The notes below the pieces were generated by a model that saw only the letters and a program-made list of their open reading frames with translations, ran no database searches and was not told where the DNA came from. Positions 54,960 to 64,000 of a stretch of 64,000 bases of DNA are shown here, piece by piece. This DNA is from Symbiodinium kawagutii (taxonomy: Eukaryota > Sar > Dinophyceae > Suessiales > Symbiodiniaceae). Both the position numbers and the translations under genes were made by a program. Location: positions 603,036 to 667,035 of the forward strand of contig VSDK01011112.1 of the NCBI GenBank assembly GCA_009767595.1. Direction: 5' to 3'. The first letter of the stretch is position 1. Every line of letters begins with the position of its first letter.

Positions 54960-55150
54960 GCCAACTGAACGGTTGGGGGTTTGTCCGTCGAGGCTGAGTG
55001 GAACCAAGCGAGTGCGGTGCGGAATCCCTGGCTCTCGGGACCATCCTGCATGTCCAAATCTTCTTTGCGCGCAGTTTGCCTCAAACATAGCATGTAGGAG
55101 CTTTGCGGAGGACACTCTGAAGCAAGCGCAGTCTGACTTTGTCCAGAAAA
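54960..55150 (-). CDS. Possible exon
   Basis: The minus frame reads LRQTARKEDLDMQDGPESQG and FRTALAWFHSASTDKPP. Splice limits unclear; the plus strand is also open. Confidence 0.35.
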
Positions 55151-55550
55151 CACTTCAATTTTTCCACAACTCCAACCAGATTGATAGCCCGCTTGTAAAA
55201 CTATCCCACGGGCTCCTGTTTGGTCGTTGTTTTCTCAGATTCTAACAATCCTCTTTGAAGTATCCAGCAGGTTCAGAATCACTCATGGCCAAAAACTAAT
55301 CAGTACTGGCGGTTCAACCGAGCAATCGGAAAGCATCTGTATTACTTAGAACAAATGCGCAATGATGCGCAACCCTCAGCAATCGTACATGGCCATTGTC
55401 TTCTAGTAGCCCCTACAGGCAGCCTAGGGAATATTGAGATATGTTGAGTACAAATTGTGTTTTTTTTCTAGCAGAAAAGAACGAAAAGCGCAAAAACAAC
55501 ATTCCTTTGATCGAAGCCAGCATGCTGCACACTGAGTCTTCCAGGCTCAC

Positions 55551-55599
55551 TGTCAAATCGCAATTGCTCTTGCTGTAGAAGCCTTCGGTCCTCTTCCAC
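55551..55599 (-). CDS. Coiled-coil exon (49 bp)
   Basis: Acceptor TGGCCAG|G and GT donor GACA|GTGAGC. It encodes VEEDRRLLQQEQLRFD, in the same style as the other coiled-coil exons. Confidence 0.65.
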
Positions 55600-55653
55600 C
55601 TGGCCATTGGATGAAATATGCCTAAATGCTGCACCAGTACACTTAGAGCTACA

Positions 55654-55752
55654 TGGTGGTATCTCAAGTCGTAAGAAATCCCATAAAATGATTGGTTTAT
55701 TACTATAAGTGGTTAGTAAGGGATGATTTTTTGGGGTCCCTTATTTTGAGCA
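55654..55752. mobile_element. Family A foldback element
   Basis: GGTGGTATCTCAAGTCGTAA at the left, core TGGTTTATTACTATAAGTGG, and GGTCCCTTATTTTGAGCAGC at the right. Confidence 0.75.
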
Positions 55753-56163
55753 GCACCCACATGTGAATCATATGATCAAAATATACTACTAATGCGATCT
55801 AGCGCGAGAATGTGGTCACTACGGGCAGTGAACATGACTTTCATTGGGAGGTCCACATCAAGATAAACCAGGTTGTACAGCATGCATGCGGCATCCTTGC
55901 TTGTATTCGGAATCCTTGCAAAAATCACCATACCCATGATCTGACGATGTTTGCTTTTAGATTCACAGTCAAGAGCTTTGAAGTTTGCTCAGGAATCCCT
56001 TGGTCCTGTGTCCAGCCCTACTCAGAAGATCACCCTGGACATCTTCCTTGGGATTTTGAAATCACCAAAGTGTGGGCAGTGACGACCCAAAGCCAAGCTC
56101 GGAATCAAAAAATGCCAAGATCACCGGATGCAAGCACTCAAGCTAGATCTGATAGAAACCAGC

Positions 56164-56234
56164 CTGGGCCCAAGCATGCTTCAGAGCTTCCTTGTTGTTC
56201 CTGTCAGCCTGACGCTGGGTGCCGAAGCGACTTG
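56164..56234 (-). CDS. Charged helical exon
   Basis: Acceptor CTTTCAG and GC donor GCCCAG|GCTGGT, 71 bp. It reads SRFGTQRQADRNNKEALKHA and WAQ. Confidence 0.55.
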
Positions 56235-56587
56235 CTGAAAGGACGACATCCACTGATCTGATCTCTTTGCACAACTTGTCAAATAGTCCAGTCAGGAAAT
56301 TTAGTAGAGAGAGAGAGAGAGATCAATCTGATCTCTATATGTATAGGTAAAAATAAGCAATTACTTGCACAAGTTGAGGCTCTCCATAGTCATGTTCAAT
56401 CTGAAATGCATCGGGTTTTGCGGGCAATTGAGCCAACAAAACAAAATGAGCAAAAACCCTTACATCTGTTCAACATGCCCAAAATCTAGAAATCAGACAT
56501 GCTGTCATGATGCGTCATGAAGCTTCGTGAGGGCACAAGAAGGTTATGACCCAAGAATATGTGAATGCAGGGCATGACCGGAAACAC

Positions 56588-56662
56588 CTCTCGGACACTT
56601 TGCTGAAGTTCCAGCAAGCGTTGGTGCTCAGCCTGACGATTCATCAACGGCGATCGGCTTCC
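56588..56662 (-). CDS. Coiled-coil exon
   Basis: Acceptor AAGTAG|G and GT donor CGAGAG|GTGTTT, 25 whole codons. It reads MNRQAEHQRLLELQQSVRE. Confidence 0.65.
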
Positions 56663-57113
56663 CTACTTTGAGAAACATCGTATGGCACGTGTTTGGGCTA
56701 AGCTCTTGGATGGATTCGAAGTGAACATCCTGGCGCTAGTTCATGTACATTCTTGTACCAAAGAAACTGGAATTGTCTGGAATTCAAAAACAATACTTTA
56801 CAATAAATATTAAAACACAGTATTATCTCTGATCAATCAGCAAAACATCATTCTGGGTCTACTGCCATGTCGCATCCAAATGCTGGTCGTTTTTTCTTGG
56901 TTGATAGTGCTGGTCCAGTAGTCATCTTGAGCAAAAAACTCAATTGAATCAGTAGATCTAAGAGTGCCAGTCTAGCTCAACCACTGGAGAATCCAAAATA
57001 ACTATTTCAGCTGCAAATAGCTTTTAAGATAGCTTATCAGCAGGTCAATCCCAAACCACCAACTGAACCCATAGCTCGAAGAGCCGGGAGCAAAAATCAG
57101 ATCTGATCCGCAC

Positions 57114-57158
57114 CTGAAGTCGTTCACGCTCTGATGCCAAGACTGAGGTGTCTTCTTC
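57114..57158 (-). CDS. Coiled-coil exon (45 bp)
   Basis: Acceptor CCCAAG|G and GT donor CTTCAG|GTGCGG. It encodes EEDTSVLASERERLQ. Overlapping longer frames here are less protein-like. Confidence 0.55.
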
Positions 57159-57805
57159 CTTGGGGAGTTCAAGGTGTCAGGGCATGGACCAGTGTGCTCC
57201 TTGGGTTGCAGCATGGACCAGTGTGCTGCCTCCTTCAACACTACAATGATGTGCAAAAATTGAAATGGCACACTGAAACCGCTTTTTGTGCTGTGAATTT
57301 CGTTGTTTCGACTCAGAAGCATCCTTGCAACTCCACCAAGAGTGCAACTTTCTGGATGCCAACATGGGAGTTCTTCGACTCTACACTGGATGCTGTGGAG
57401 GGAATTTGTATTCAAGAATTCTTACACACAAAAATCGGAGCAAGGCCATGAGGCTCATGTACAAGGATGTACAAGGTCTCCAGCTCTCACTGCGCACATC
57501 CACAGTTCGTAAGACTTGGGAAGTGGAAGTTAGTGCCTAGTGCTGCGAAAAAAATGTTACAACTGGTTCAAAAGGGTCAAAAGTCCGGTTAGCAATAGCC
57601 CATAATAGCCCGCTTACTTTCAGGTTCATACCAACTCATAATGGTTTCAAGCTATCATCCACCATAGTCAACCAATATTACCCAATAATGGTTGATGATA
57701 GGTTGATCACGGCGCCTGTCACCATCCCGTCCTGGCAATTCTGCAGATTTGTGACCAGGTCCGACCTCGAGAGAAACCCATGGAGTGGTATGGTTCAGTT
57801 CTATG

Positions 57806-57915
57806 GGTTTTTTTCAAGCCAGTTTGGGGTACCCCAAGCTTATGGTTGGTTTATTACTGTACATGGTTTATAAACTGGCTGCTAACTCGGGGTGCCCAAT
57901 CTACGACTCGAGAAA
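57806..57915. mobile_element. Family A foldback element, diverged
   Basis: TTTTTCAAGCCAGTTTGGGG at the left, core TGGTTGGTTTATTACTGTAC, and CTACGACTCGAGAAACACCA at the right. Confidence 0.65.
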
Positions 57916-58204
57916 CACCAATATGTTCAGGCTACCCTCATCTATAGTGATTCGTTTGGTGATGATTGCAGCTGTTCTAAAATAAAATTCAATATGACAC
58001 TCTTGCTGACGAAGAAAAATGAACACTGAATTTCTACTACTATTGTTTAACATTGTGTAGCCATTGTTGTTGCGTTAACGATTGTGAATGGTTACACTAT
58101 AACTGTCGATCATATTTCATGGTCCATCATGAAGGTACCTGCTGGGTGATGCTTTGCCAAGCCTACCAGGGCAGTGGGATCTGCAGTGTCTCCGAGGTCG
58201 CAAC

Positions 58205-58254
58205 AATCGCCGCCTCTGCTCTTCCACCTCCTTACTCTGACGCGAAAGCTGCGC
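58205..58254 (-). CDS. Coiled-coil exon (50 bp)
   Basis: Acceptor ACCGAG|G and GT donor CGATT|GTTGCG. It encodes AQLSRQSKEVEEQRRR. It stands as a GC-rich island in AT-rich sequence. Confidence 0.65.
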
Positions 58255-58269
58255 CTCGGTTGTCAGGTT

Positions 58270-58720
58270 AGCGTAGCTATTACTAGCCATCATTAAGCGT
58301 AGTTACTACTGTAAGCATCAACCATCAAAAGCAATTGATTAACCATCAGCTAATCTCAAATTATCGATCAATCAACTGATGACTGTCAATTGATTGATTA
58401 ACCATCATCATAAGCAATTAATCGTCGATTAAGCATAATAATCCCAACCATCAAATGTACCATCAAAATCTATCAACTAATTTACTATCAATCAACTCAA
58501 TCAACTCAATCAACTATATATTAACCATCAATTCATTAGCCATCAATTAACCATTAGCTAATCTCAGATCAATCATCAATTTATCAACTGATGTAGTATC
58601 AGTTAACCATCAGTTCAACCATCATAACCTCAACTTGGTGGCTTATAGATCTCTTGCTAAAAATAGATTTTTAGTGGTTATAATATGATAAATCAATCAT
58701 ATCCCAAAAACACAACAAAA
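58270..58720. other. Degenerate ATCAACTAACCATC-like repeats
   Basis: Drifting AT-rich words (AACCATCA, CAATTGATTAA). No gene. Confidence 0.7.
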
Positions 58721-58813
58721 ACCTAAGAATTCGTGGGTATAAGCCATCCAGTTAACCATCATAACCTCAACCATCATAACCTCAACCACCAATCAACTCA
58801 AGCAACTCAGCAC

Positions 58814-58961
58814 TTCTCCCAGGTCGACCGCCACGCCTCCATCTCTCGAGCATTTCGCTCTCGGGCTTCGATCTGGCGCTCACGCACCGACCTGACGCGC
58901 CGTTGGAACGAAGCACGTGCTTCGCCATTTCGTGGAGCCAGAGGTTTCACAGAGTGGTTGA
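58814..58961 (-). CDS. Coiled-coil exon, Arg/Glu-rich
   Basis: Acceptor GGCTAAG and GT donor GAGAA|GTGCTG. It reads RASFQRRVRSVRERQIEARE and RNAREMEAWRSTWEK, an uninterrupted charged helix. The plus frame of the same interval is open but Arg/Ser-rich without pattern. One of the strongest exons of the set. Confidence 0.72.
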
Positions 58962-59735
58962 CTTAGCCTACTAACTACGAATCACAATAACCTATTGTAG
59001 CTAGAAAACTAATAAAGGTTAACATTAACTTAGCTAATAAATGCTAATAATAGTTGTAGCCTTAACTAGCACATTAAGTACGAACCATAGTAGAACCATG
59101 GTGGAACCGTACTGGAACCACAATGGATGGTTGAATGAGTAGAGTTGCCAGTGGCCGTGTAACACCACCACTGGTCGTGCCGAGCAGCAGCATTAGCGCC
59201 GTGTCGGGATAAATAATGGATGGTTTAACCAGAAGTCTTCACAGTGGTTTCAATCATAGTGGAACTTGTTTTAACATACTTGTAACAAATTAAACATGGA
59301 CATTAATGGCTGGCTGTAACCATAGCTTTAACATGTTGCAACTGTTGTATAGTGGAAGCCTAGTGAAACTATGGTGGAAGCTGAAACCATTTCCTGGTTG
59401 GAACATGTTGTAGCCATTGGATTGACTGATGAGTGGATCGCAACGATGCTCATGTATCTCATTTGTTGTAAGTACTGCGACCTGAATTCTGAGTCAGGGC
59501 TACTCAGTCACGACTCATGTCAGGACTCACAACAGCTGCCATGGACGCCCTGACGCCGAAACACGACAGATTTCCCAAAGCTCGGCGGTGAAACTACATG
59601 AACGACATTGGCAAAGTCACTTCATATGGGGAGGTCTGATGAGAAATCCCAGGAAGATCCACTTAGTGCATTTGATATGGCTTATCATACCAAATGGCTG
59701 AAGACTGCCCGGTGACTAAGGACAGCCAGGCATAC

Positions 59736-59862
59736 CACTCGATGGTCTTGTCGGAATCGACTCGCTTGCCTCTGCTTCGGCTTGACCAACGACCACTCTG
59801 CCACCCCAGCGGCAGTCTCGTATCACAACTCTTTCCGCGGCTGTTCCAAATGATTCCAAGGT
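59736..59862 (-). CDS. Probable exon
   Basis: Acceptor TGCCACAG and GT donor GAGTG|GTATGC. It reads LESFGTAAERVVIRDCRWGG, RVVVGQAEAEASESIP and TRPSS. Confidence 0.5.
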
Positions 59863-60278
59863 CTGTGGCAATTTATGGCGGTCGCTACCAATGATCCCAA
59901 AAAAATGGTGGCTCACATTACGCCACCGGCGAGACTAGTAACTCGTCATTTATGGGATGTCAACGCCCGATCAGGGTACGCACGGGAACTTGACCCGTAG
60001 CCATGTCAGCCACCTCTTAACTCTTTGGGACTGGCTCTGTTGGTTGATTGGCCTCGAATGTCATGGATGATCTGCCTGCAGTTCCACAAGAATGGTTGTG
60101 TCCATAAACGGTACAGCTGTAAAACTGGTGTTTTCCCTCCTTCAAAACAATTTCTGGGCTGTTTTAGGGTACATGACTATGGCTATAATGATATGATTCC
60201 CATGGATTCCCAACAACTGCCACACTGCCGGGCACTTGGTGTCGTCCCAAGATCACGCACCAAACACCCAGCTGAAGC

Positions 60279-60396
60279 CTGGGAACAGCCACCGCTCCCC
60301 CGGACGCCCCCTGGCGCAAGGCTTCCCCACTGAGTCGTTCCACTTCCGCCACTGAACCCTGCACCTGGCGCCACGGGTTTGACACCAACGTCATGA
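60279..60396 (-). CDS. Probable exon
   Basis: Acceptor TGTGAAG and GC donor CCCAG|GCTTCA. It reads VMTLVSNPWRQVQGSVAEVE and RLSGEALRQGASGGAVAVP. An alternative minus frame is Gly-rich. Confidence 0.5.
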
Positions 60397-61079
60397 CTTC
60401 ACATGGCTTCAAGGGTGTGACGTCATGGTGGGGATCAGCATGGGCATTATGGGGCTGAATTGTGGTCATTGGTGGTTAACCATGGTGTTTGAGCATGGTT
60501 GCTTTGGTGCTTAATTGTGGTGGTTGAACATTGTGGTTTATGAGGTTTGATTAGCCTAACAGGTCATTGATTTAGCAGGTTGAATTGAAAATATGAGTTT
60601 GGGGTCAACATCCTGAGGTCCTGAGAACAATTGAAACCAGATGCTCAAATCCACATGTTCAAACCCAGTATTATCAATCTCTTCAAACACTCAGATTCAG
60701 AAGCCCATGGTCTTTTACTTAAATTGTGTTCAATAACGAGTCCCTTGCACCCTTTTAATCGCCCAAACCCGAAACACGCCCAAACCTTGAGCCTTTTTTC
60801 ATAGAGGTCTGTTTCCCTACGCTCAGGTCACGTTTACTTTAGTGAATCTCCAAGGGGTTGTCCGTAATTTCTCTGACCAAAAAATGATTCTGCGACCTCC
60901 CAGGAACAAATTGATTGAAGGTATCAGTCTTTGCAACGGCATACGCATGTTCTTCTTCCCTGCAAGGACACTTCTGTAAATGGTATGAAAACAGGATATC
61001 CGTCAAAGGAAAATAAAGGAAATGGTACACTGGGTATCCAGTATGAATCAAATGGTACTCTATGGCAATTCTATGGTAC

Positions 61080-61254
61080 TCTTCAACTGCAATCCAGTCT
61101 TCCTCATTTGGCGCCCTGGTTCTCCCTTCGCCCCCATCCTGCTCGACGAGTTTGGTCAAGTGATGTTCCCCTGTCTGTGCCCGGCGAAGGTTCTCTGCCT
61201 GAGAAGTGGAGAGCTGATGATCCGTTGCACGGGCGATCTCTGGTGGGCTGGCAT
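61080..61254 (-). CDS. Charged helical exon
   Basis: Acceptor CTGATCAG and GT donor GAAGA|GTACCA. It reads ASPPEIARATDHQLSTSQAE, NLRRAQTGEHHLTKLVEQDG and NEEDWIAVEE. The frame stays open into the intron, making a longer apparent ORF down to 60839. Confidence 0.7.
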
Positions 61255-61269
61255 CTGATCAGCAGAAAA

Positions 61270-61373
61270 ATGTGGGTTTTGCCCAACAATGGGGACCCCC
61301 AAAAATGGTTGGTTTATTACGATTAATGACTAACACTGGATGATTTGGGGGTGCTTCTATTTTGAGAATCCAC
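61270..61373. mobile_element. Family A foldback element
   Basis: Worn left end (GGGTTTTGCCCAACAATGGG), core TGGTTGGTTTATTACGATTA, and GTGCTTCTATTTTGAGAATC at the right. Confidence 0.7.
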
Positions 61374-61493
61374 CACTGCTTTGCTCTTGTATTCTGTTCA
61401 GGCGACAAAAACCGCCAGAACTCACAGCTCTCTCCTCTACTTCAGTGAGAAAGCCCCAGCTTTCAATCCAATAGCCTAGGCTAACCCCACTGC

Positions 61494-61599
61494 CTCGCAG
61501 CAGCCAAGGCACCCCGCGCCCCGCGCAGCCCCTCCAGTCCTCCACATCAGCTTGCTGCTTGACGATCCCAACGGCACGTTCGTGTTGTCGCTTCAACTC
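61494..61599 (-). CDS. Coiled-coil-like exon
   Basis: Acceptor CTGTAG|G and GC donor GCGAG|GCAGTG. It reads ELKRQHERAVGIVKQQADVE then DWRGCAGRGVPWLL. Confidence 0.6.
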
Positions 61600-62314
61600 C
61601 TACAGCTTGCGACAGCCAGGGTTCAGCGTCAGCCCGGCCGCAAGGCCGCAAGGCCTTTAAGAAATTGTATTTTCTCATAGGCCCCAAAAATGGTTGGTTT
61701 ATTGCTAGAAACGGTTATAAACAAGGATAATTTAAGGACCCCCTACGACTTGAGAAACCAAAATGGTGAGAGGCCGATTTCAAGACCAACATAAGGGGTT
61801 CCTTGTTTTGACGAAGGCAGAATTCTGAAACAAGATACAAAAGGCTGCGCTTCATGCGAGCTGCTTCCATCAAGGAATCACTATCACCATAATGATGCGA
61901 TGATTTGTAAGCGAATCCATCACCAGTTCTTCGATGTTGCACTCGTCAACTCAACACTGTCAGGACTGGCATCTGATGATGAGAAAGCAACTCGAAATGC
62001 CTACAGCAACGGGACATGATCAATGGATGCAATATCATATTGATACATCAATGACCGCAATCGTATGCTATCAGAAGCTGACATGTCACTTCAATGGTTC
62101 AGAGTGGACAGAAGATGTCGGAAGATCATTAATCCATCATCAAGCAGTACTAATCTTTTATTGTGTTAAACTTTGGCACTATCAACCATTGTCACTGCCC
62201 ACAAATCACTTAACAAACATTGTCGACCATCAATCATTATACCAACCATATCATGTCCATGTCTTAGTGGTTCATTGGCCATTGATAAACCACCACAACC
62301 CCGGATCAACCATC

Positions 62315-62385
62315 CTGAGGCAGGTTCTCCAAAGGCTCAATCCGGTTGGCCGCGCCTCGATCTCTAAGCGGTGATCTGCTTTGAC
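62315..62385 (-). CDS. Possible exon
   Basis: Acceptor TGGGAG|G; frame VKADHRLEIEARPTGLSLWR then TCL; ends near a CTCAG|GATGG GA site. Confidence 0.45.
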
Positions 62386-62772
62386 CTCCCAGGTTAGTCT
62401 AGCTGGTGAAAATTAGGGCTGATGATGATTCATAAGCTACTTGTGTGGTTGATAATGATACCTGTTGATACTGCAAATTCCTGATGACTGTTGATTTGGT
62501 TGCTATGATGATGGGGAAGGTAACCTATGATAGAATTGTTATCATATCAGCTACACATAATGATGATTCATAACCTGTTGGTAGATGATGATTCATAACC
62601 GATTATGCTTGATAATAATACCTGTTGATACTATTTGGTGGTTGATAATGATGCTTGTGGACAATATGTTGCAGAATCCTGAAGACTGTTGATTTAGTTA
62701 CTAGCCACGATTACTGTAATTTTTGGGTTGTATATTCATGATGGGCAATAAGACTCAACAATGGTAGACATG

Positions 62773-62867
62773 GATGTTTCTCAAAATAGGGAGACCTCCA
62801 AATCATCCTTTGTTAGCAATGCATGCGAATAAACCAACCATTTTTGGGGGACCCCGCAAGAAACACC
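62773..62867. mobile_element. Family A foldback element
   Basis: GATGTTTCTCAAAATAGGGA at the left, and a shortened right end GGGGGACCCCGCAAGAAACA. Confidence 0.75.
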
Positions 62868-63607
62868 CATATTTGCTTAACACTGTTGGCAATTTCGGCC
62901 GCACATGTCCGCCAAGCTTATGCCATTGCGCGACAACTTGGAACTAGCCGTCTGACAGCAATAGATATGCCATGCCGGAAAGCAGTGATACTGGTAGCAA
63001 CAGCCCTGGTGTGTCCGACTGGAGAGGAAAGGCTTTGAAACGGATATGCACTCCCCGGACTTATTTTCTGTGTGAAGTTAAGTGTGTTTGCTAGAAAAGA
63101 TCTCAAAAGCGTATGCTTACATATCATTACGACTTGTTACTGCAATTGCGTTTTGAATACGTTTTAATTACGAAACAATAATTACTATAATTGATATTTT
63201 CAAAATTGCAACTTACCCTAATCATCTGTGTTACTGCTTATTTACATTGTGATACATTATGTTTTATCATGATGGCAAGCCCGAGACGTTTCCAGCCTTG
63301 TCGATCTCCATTTGTACCTGCAGAATGGGGAGCCAAAACCAGCACCCCAAAGCCCCTCAATCAGACTGGGGGGAAGGTGTTTATCGGTTAAGTCTGCCCT
63401 GCCTGCTGTTCAAACGACTTAGGAAAAGGTTGAGACAAATGTCTTACTTCAATACTCTATCAGTCTCTTACACACCATATCAAATAAACATACAACGGAC
63501 ACAAGAAATATCAATTCTCGACAAACCAGACATTGTCGCCAGCTCCCATGCGTTGTACCTTCGTGTCATTTCCTTGTCATTTCCTTGTCCTTTAGAGGTT
63601 GTTTGGC

Positions 63608-63790
63608 TCAAGTTTCCCATCGCGCCTTTCGACGCTCCTCTCGAACTGCATCATCTTTCTCGGTTTGGTGGCCTCCAACCGTTGGATCCAAAGGCTGTGT
63701 CAAACCCAAGGCTCTCCACCAAGTTGCCACCAGTGTGATTTGCTGGTCAAGACCAGCGCGCAGAGGGTCCACCCAAGGGTCACCCAACTC
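63608..63790 (-). CDS. Probable terminal exon
   Basis: The frame reads LDQQITLVATWWRALGLTQP and, at the end, QTEKDDAVREERRKARWET before a TGA at 63608-63610. Charged C-terminus, no motif. The upstream acceptor is not fixed. Confidence 0.45.
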   Translation of the reverse strand, partial: ELGDPWVDPLRAGLDQQITLVATWWRALGLTQPLDPTVGGHQTEKDDAVREERRKARWET

Positions 63791-63939
63791 TATGCATGCG
63801 TTCTTCTTAAGACTTAGTGCTTTTACAAAAGTACACAGGATCTGCACACAAGAAAAAGCGCACTGGGAAATGAGAGACACAGGCAGCTTGGATATGCCAG
63901 GCTTCGAGCCAGGTTTCCATCAAAACATGAAATACTAAT

Positions 63940-63990
63940 TGTGTGTATGTATATATATTTATATATATATATATACATATATATATACAT
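63940..63990. repeat. TA-rich microsatellite
   Basis: Alternating TA with GTAT and ACAT steps at the right edge. Confidence 0.9.
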
Positions 63991-64000
63991 ACTTGCATAG

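Noticed and set aside
55812..56261. 149-codon plus frame
   Set aside because: The only splice-bounded protein-like segment in this interval is on the minus strand (56164-56234).
59994..60006. CCCGTAGCCAT
   Set aside because: It is the end of a family B element (TTGACCC-TAGCCAT), not a spliced leader.
63602..63612. TTTGGCTCAAG, identical to the 3' end of the spliced leader
   Set aside because: Only 11 bases, and antisense to the probable terminal exon; likely chance.

Overview
The window looks like nuclear DNA of a dinoflagellate, most likely Symbiodiniaceae. Three independent signs support this. Two sites carry near-intact copies of the dinoflagellate spliced leader, each just upstream of an intronless open frame. 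Short exons on the minus strand end at GC, GA or GT donors and are joined at AG|G acceptors. Every exon I can place with real confidence lies on the minus strand, as expected for the long one-way gene clusters of this group. No rRNA, tRNA, CRISPR array, bacterial-type operon or recognisable promoter/terminator was found. Most long open frames are shadows; real exons are mostly 27-250 bp, often lack a start codon, and had to be read by eye.

Layout, read on the minus strand from right to left. (1) 63.8-49.6 kb: a chain of small exons encoding charged, heptad-like segments, probably one or more large coiled-coil proteins; a separate terminal exon lies at 63.6 kb. (2) 49.1-44.2 kb: exons of unknown function, including a polyglutamine exon built on a perfect 21-bp repeat. 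(3) 43.6-31.4 kb: a pentatricopeptide-repeat (PPR) gene. Sixteen exons were placed by the 35-residue repeat register, which also fixes the splice sites; exon lengths and phases agree across at least the first fifteen. A 397-codon intronless gene with a relic spliced leader (38.5-39.8 kb) lies inside one of its introns. (4) 31.2-22.9 kb: scattered exons, including a J-domain exon with an HPD motif, an Ala/Pro/Lys linker, an acidic exon, a possible transmembrane exon and a Glu/Arg-rich coiled-coil exon that changes frame. (5) 20.2-18.9 kb: three exons with weak resemblance to C2 domains. (6) 18.8-0.6 kb: mostly repeats with a few GC-rich exon-like islands. (7) The left edge holds the 5' part of a second intronless gene with a relic spliced leader.

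The non-coding part is dominated by short foldback elements. Family A (ends reading roughly TTTCTCAAAATAGGGG) has more than 25 copies of about 100 bp. Family B (ends around GGCTATGGGTCAA) has about 11 copies. Family C has 34-bp arms. A larger composite element at 21.0-22.5 kb contains a 40-bp minisatellite and a 12-bp array and recurs, in inverted orientation and much shorter, at 36.36-36.71 kb. The 12-bp array contains a 373-base run of N. Long tracts of TATC, ATAC, TTG/CTG and GAT microsatellites and degenerate ACCATTA-like sequence fill much of the rest.

Functions are assigned only where a motif is visible (PPR, J domain). The other proteins are described but not named.
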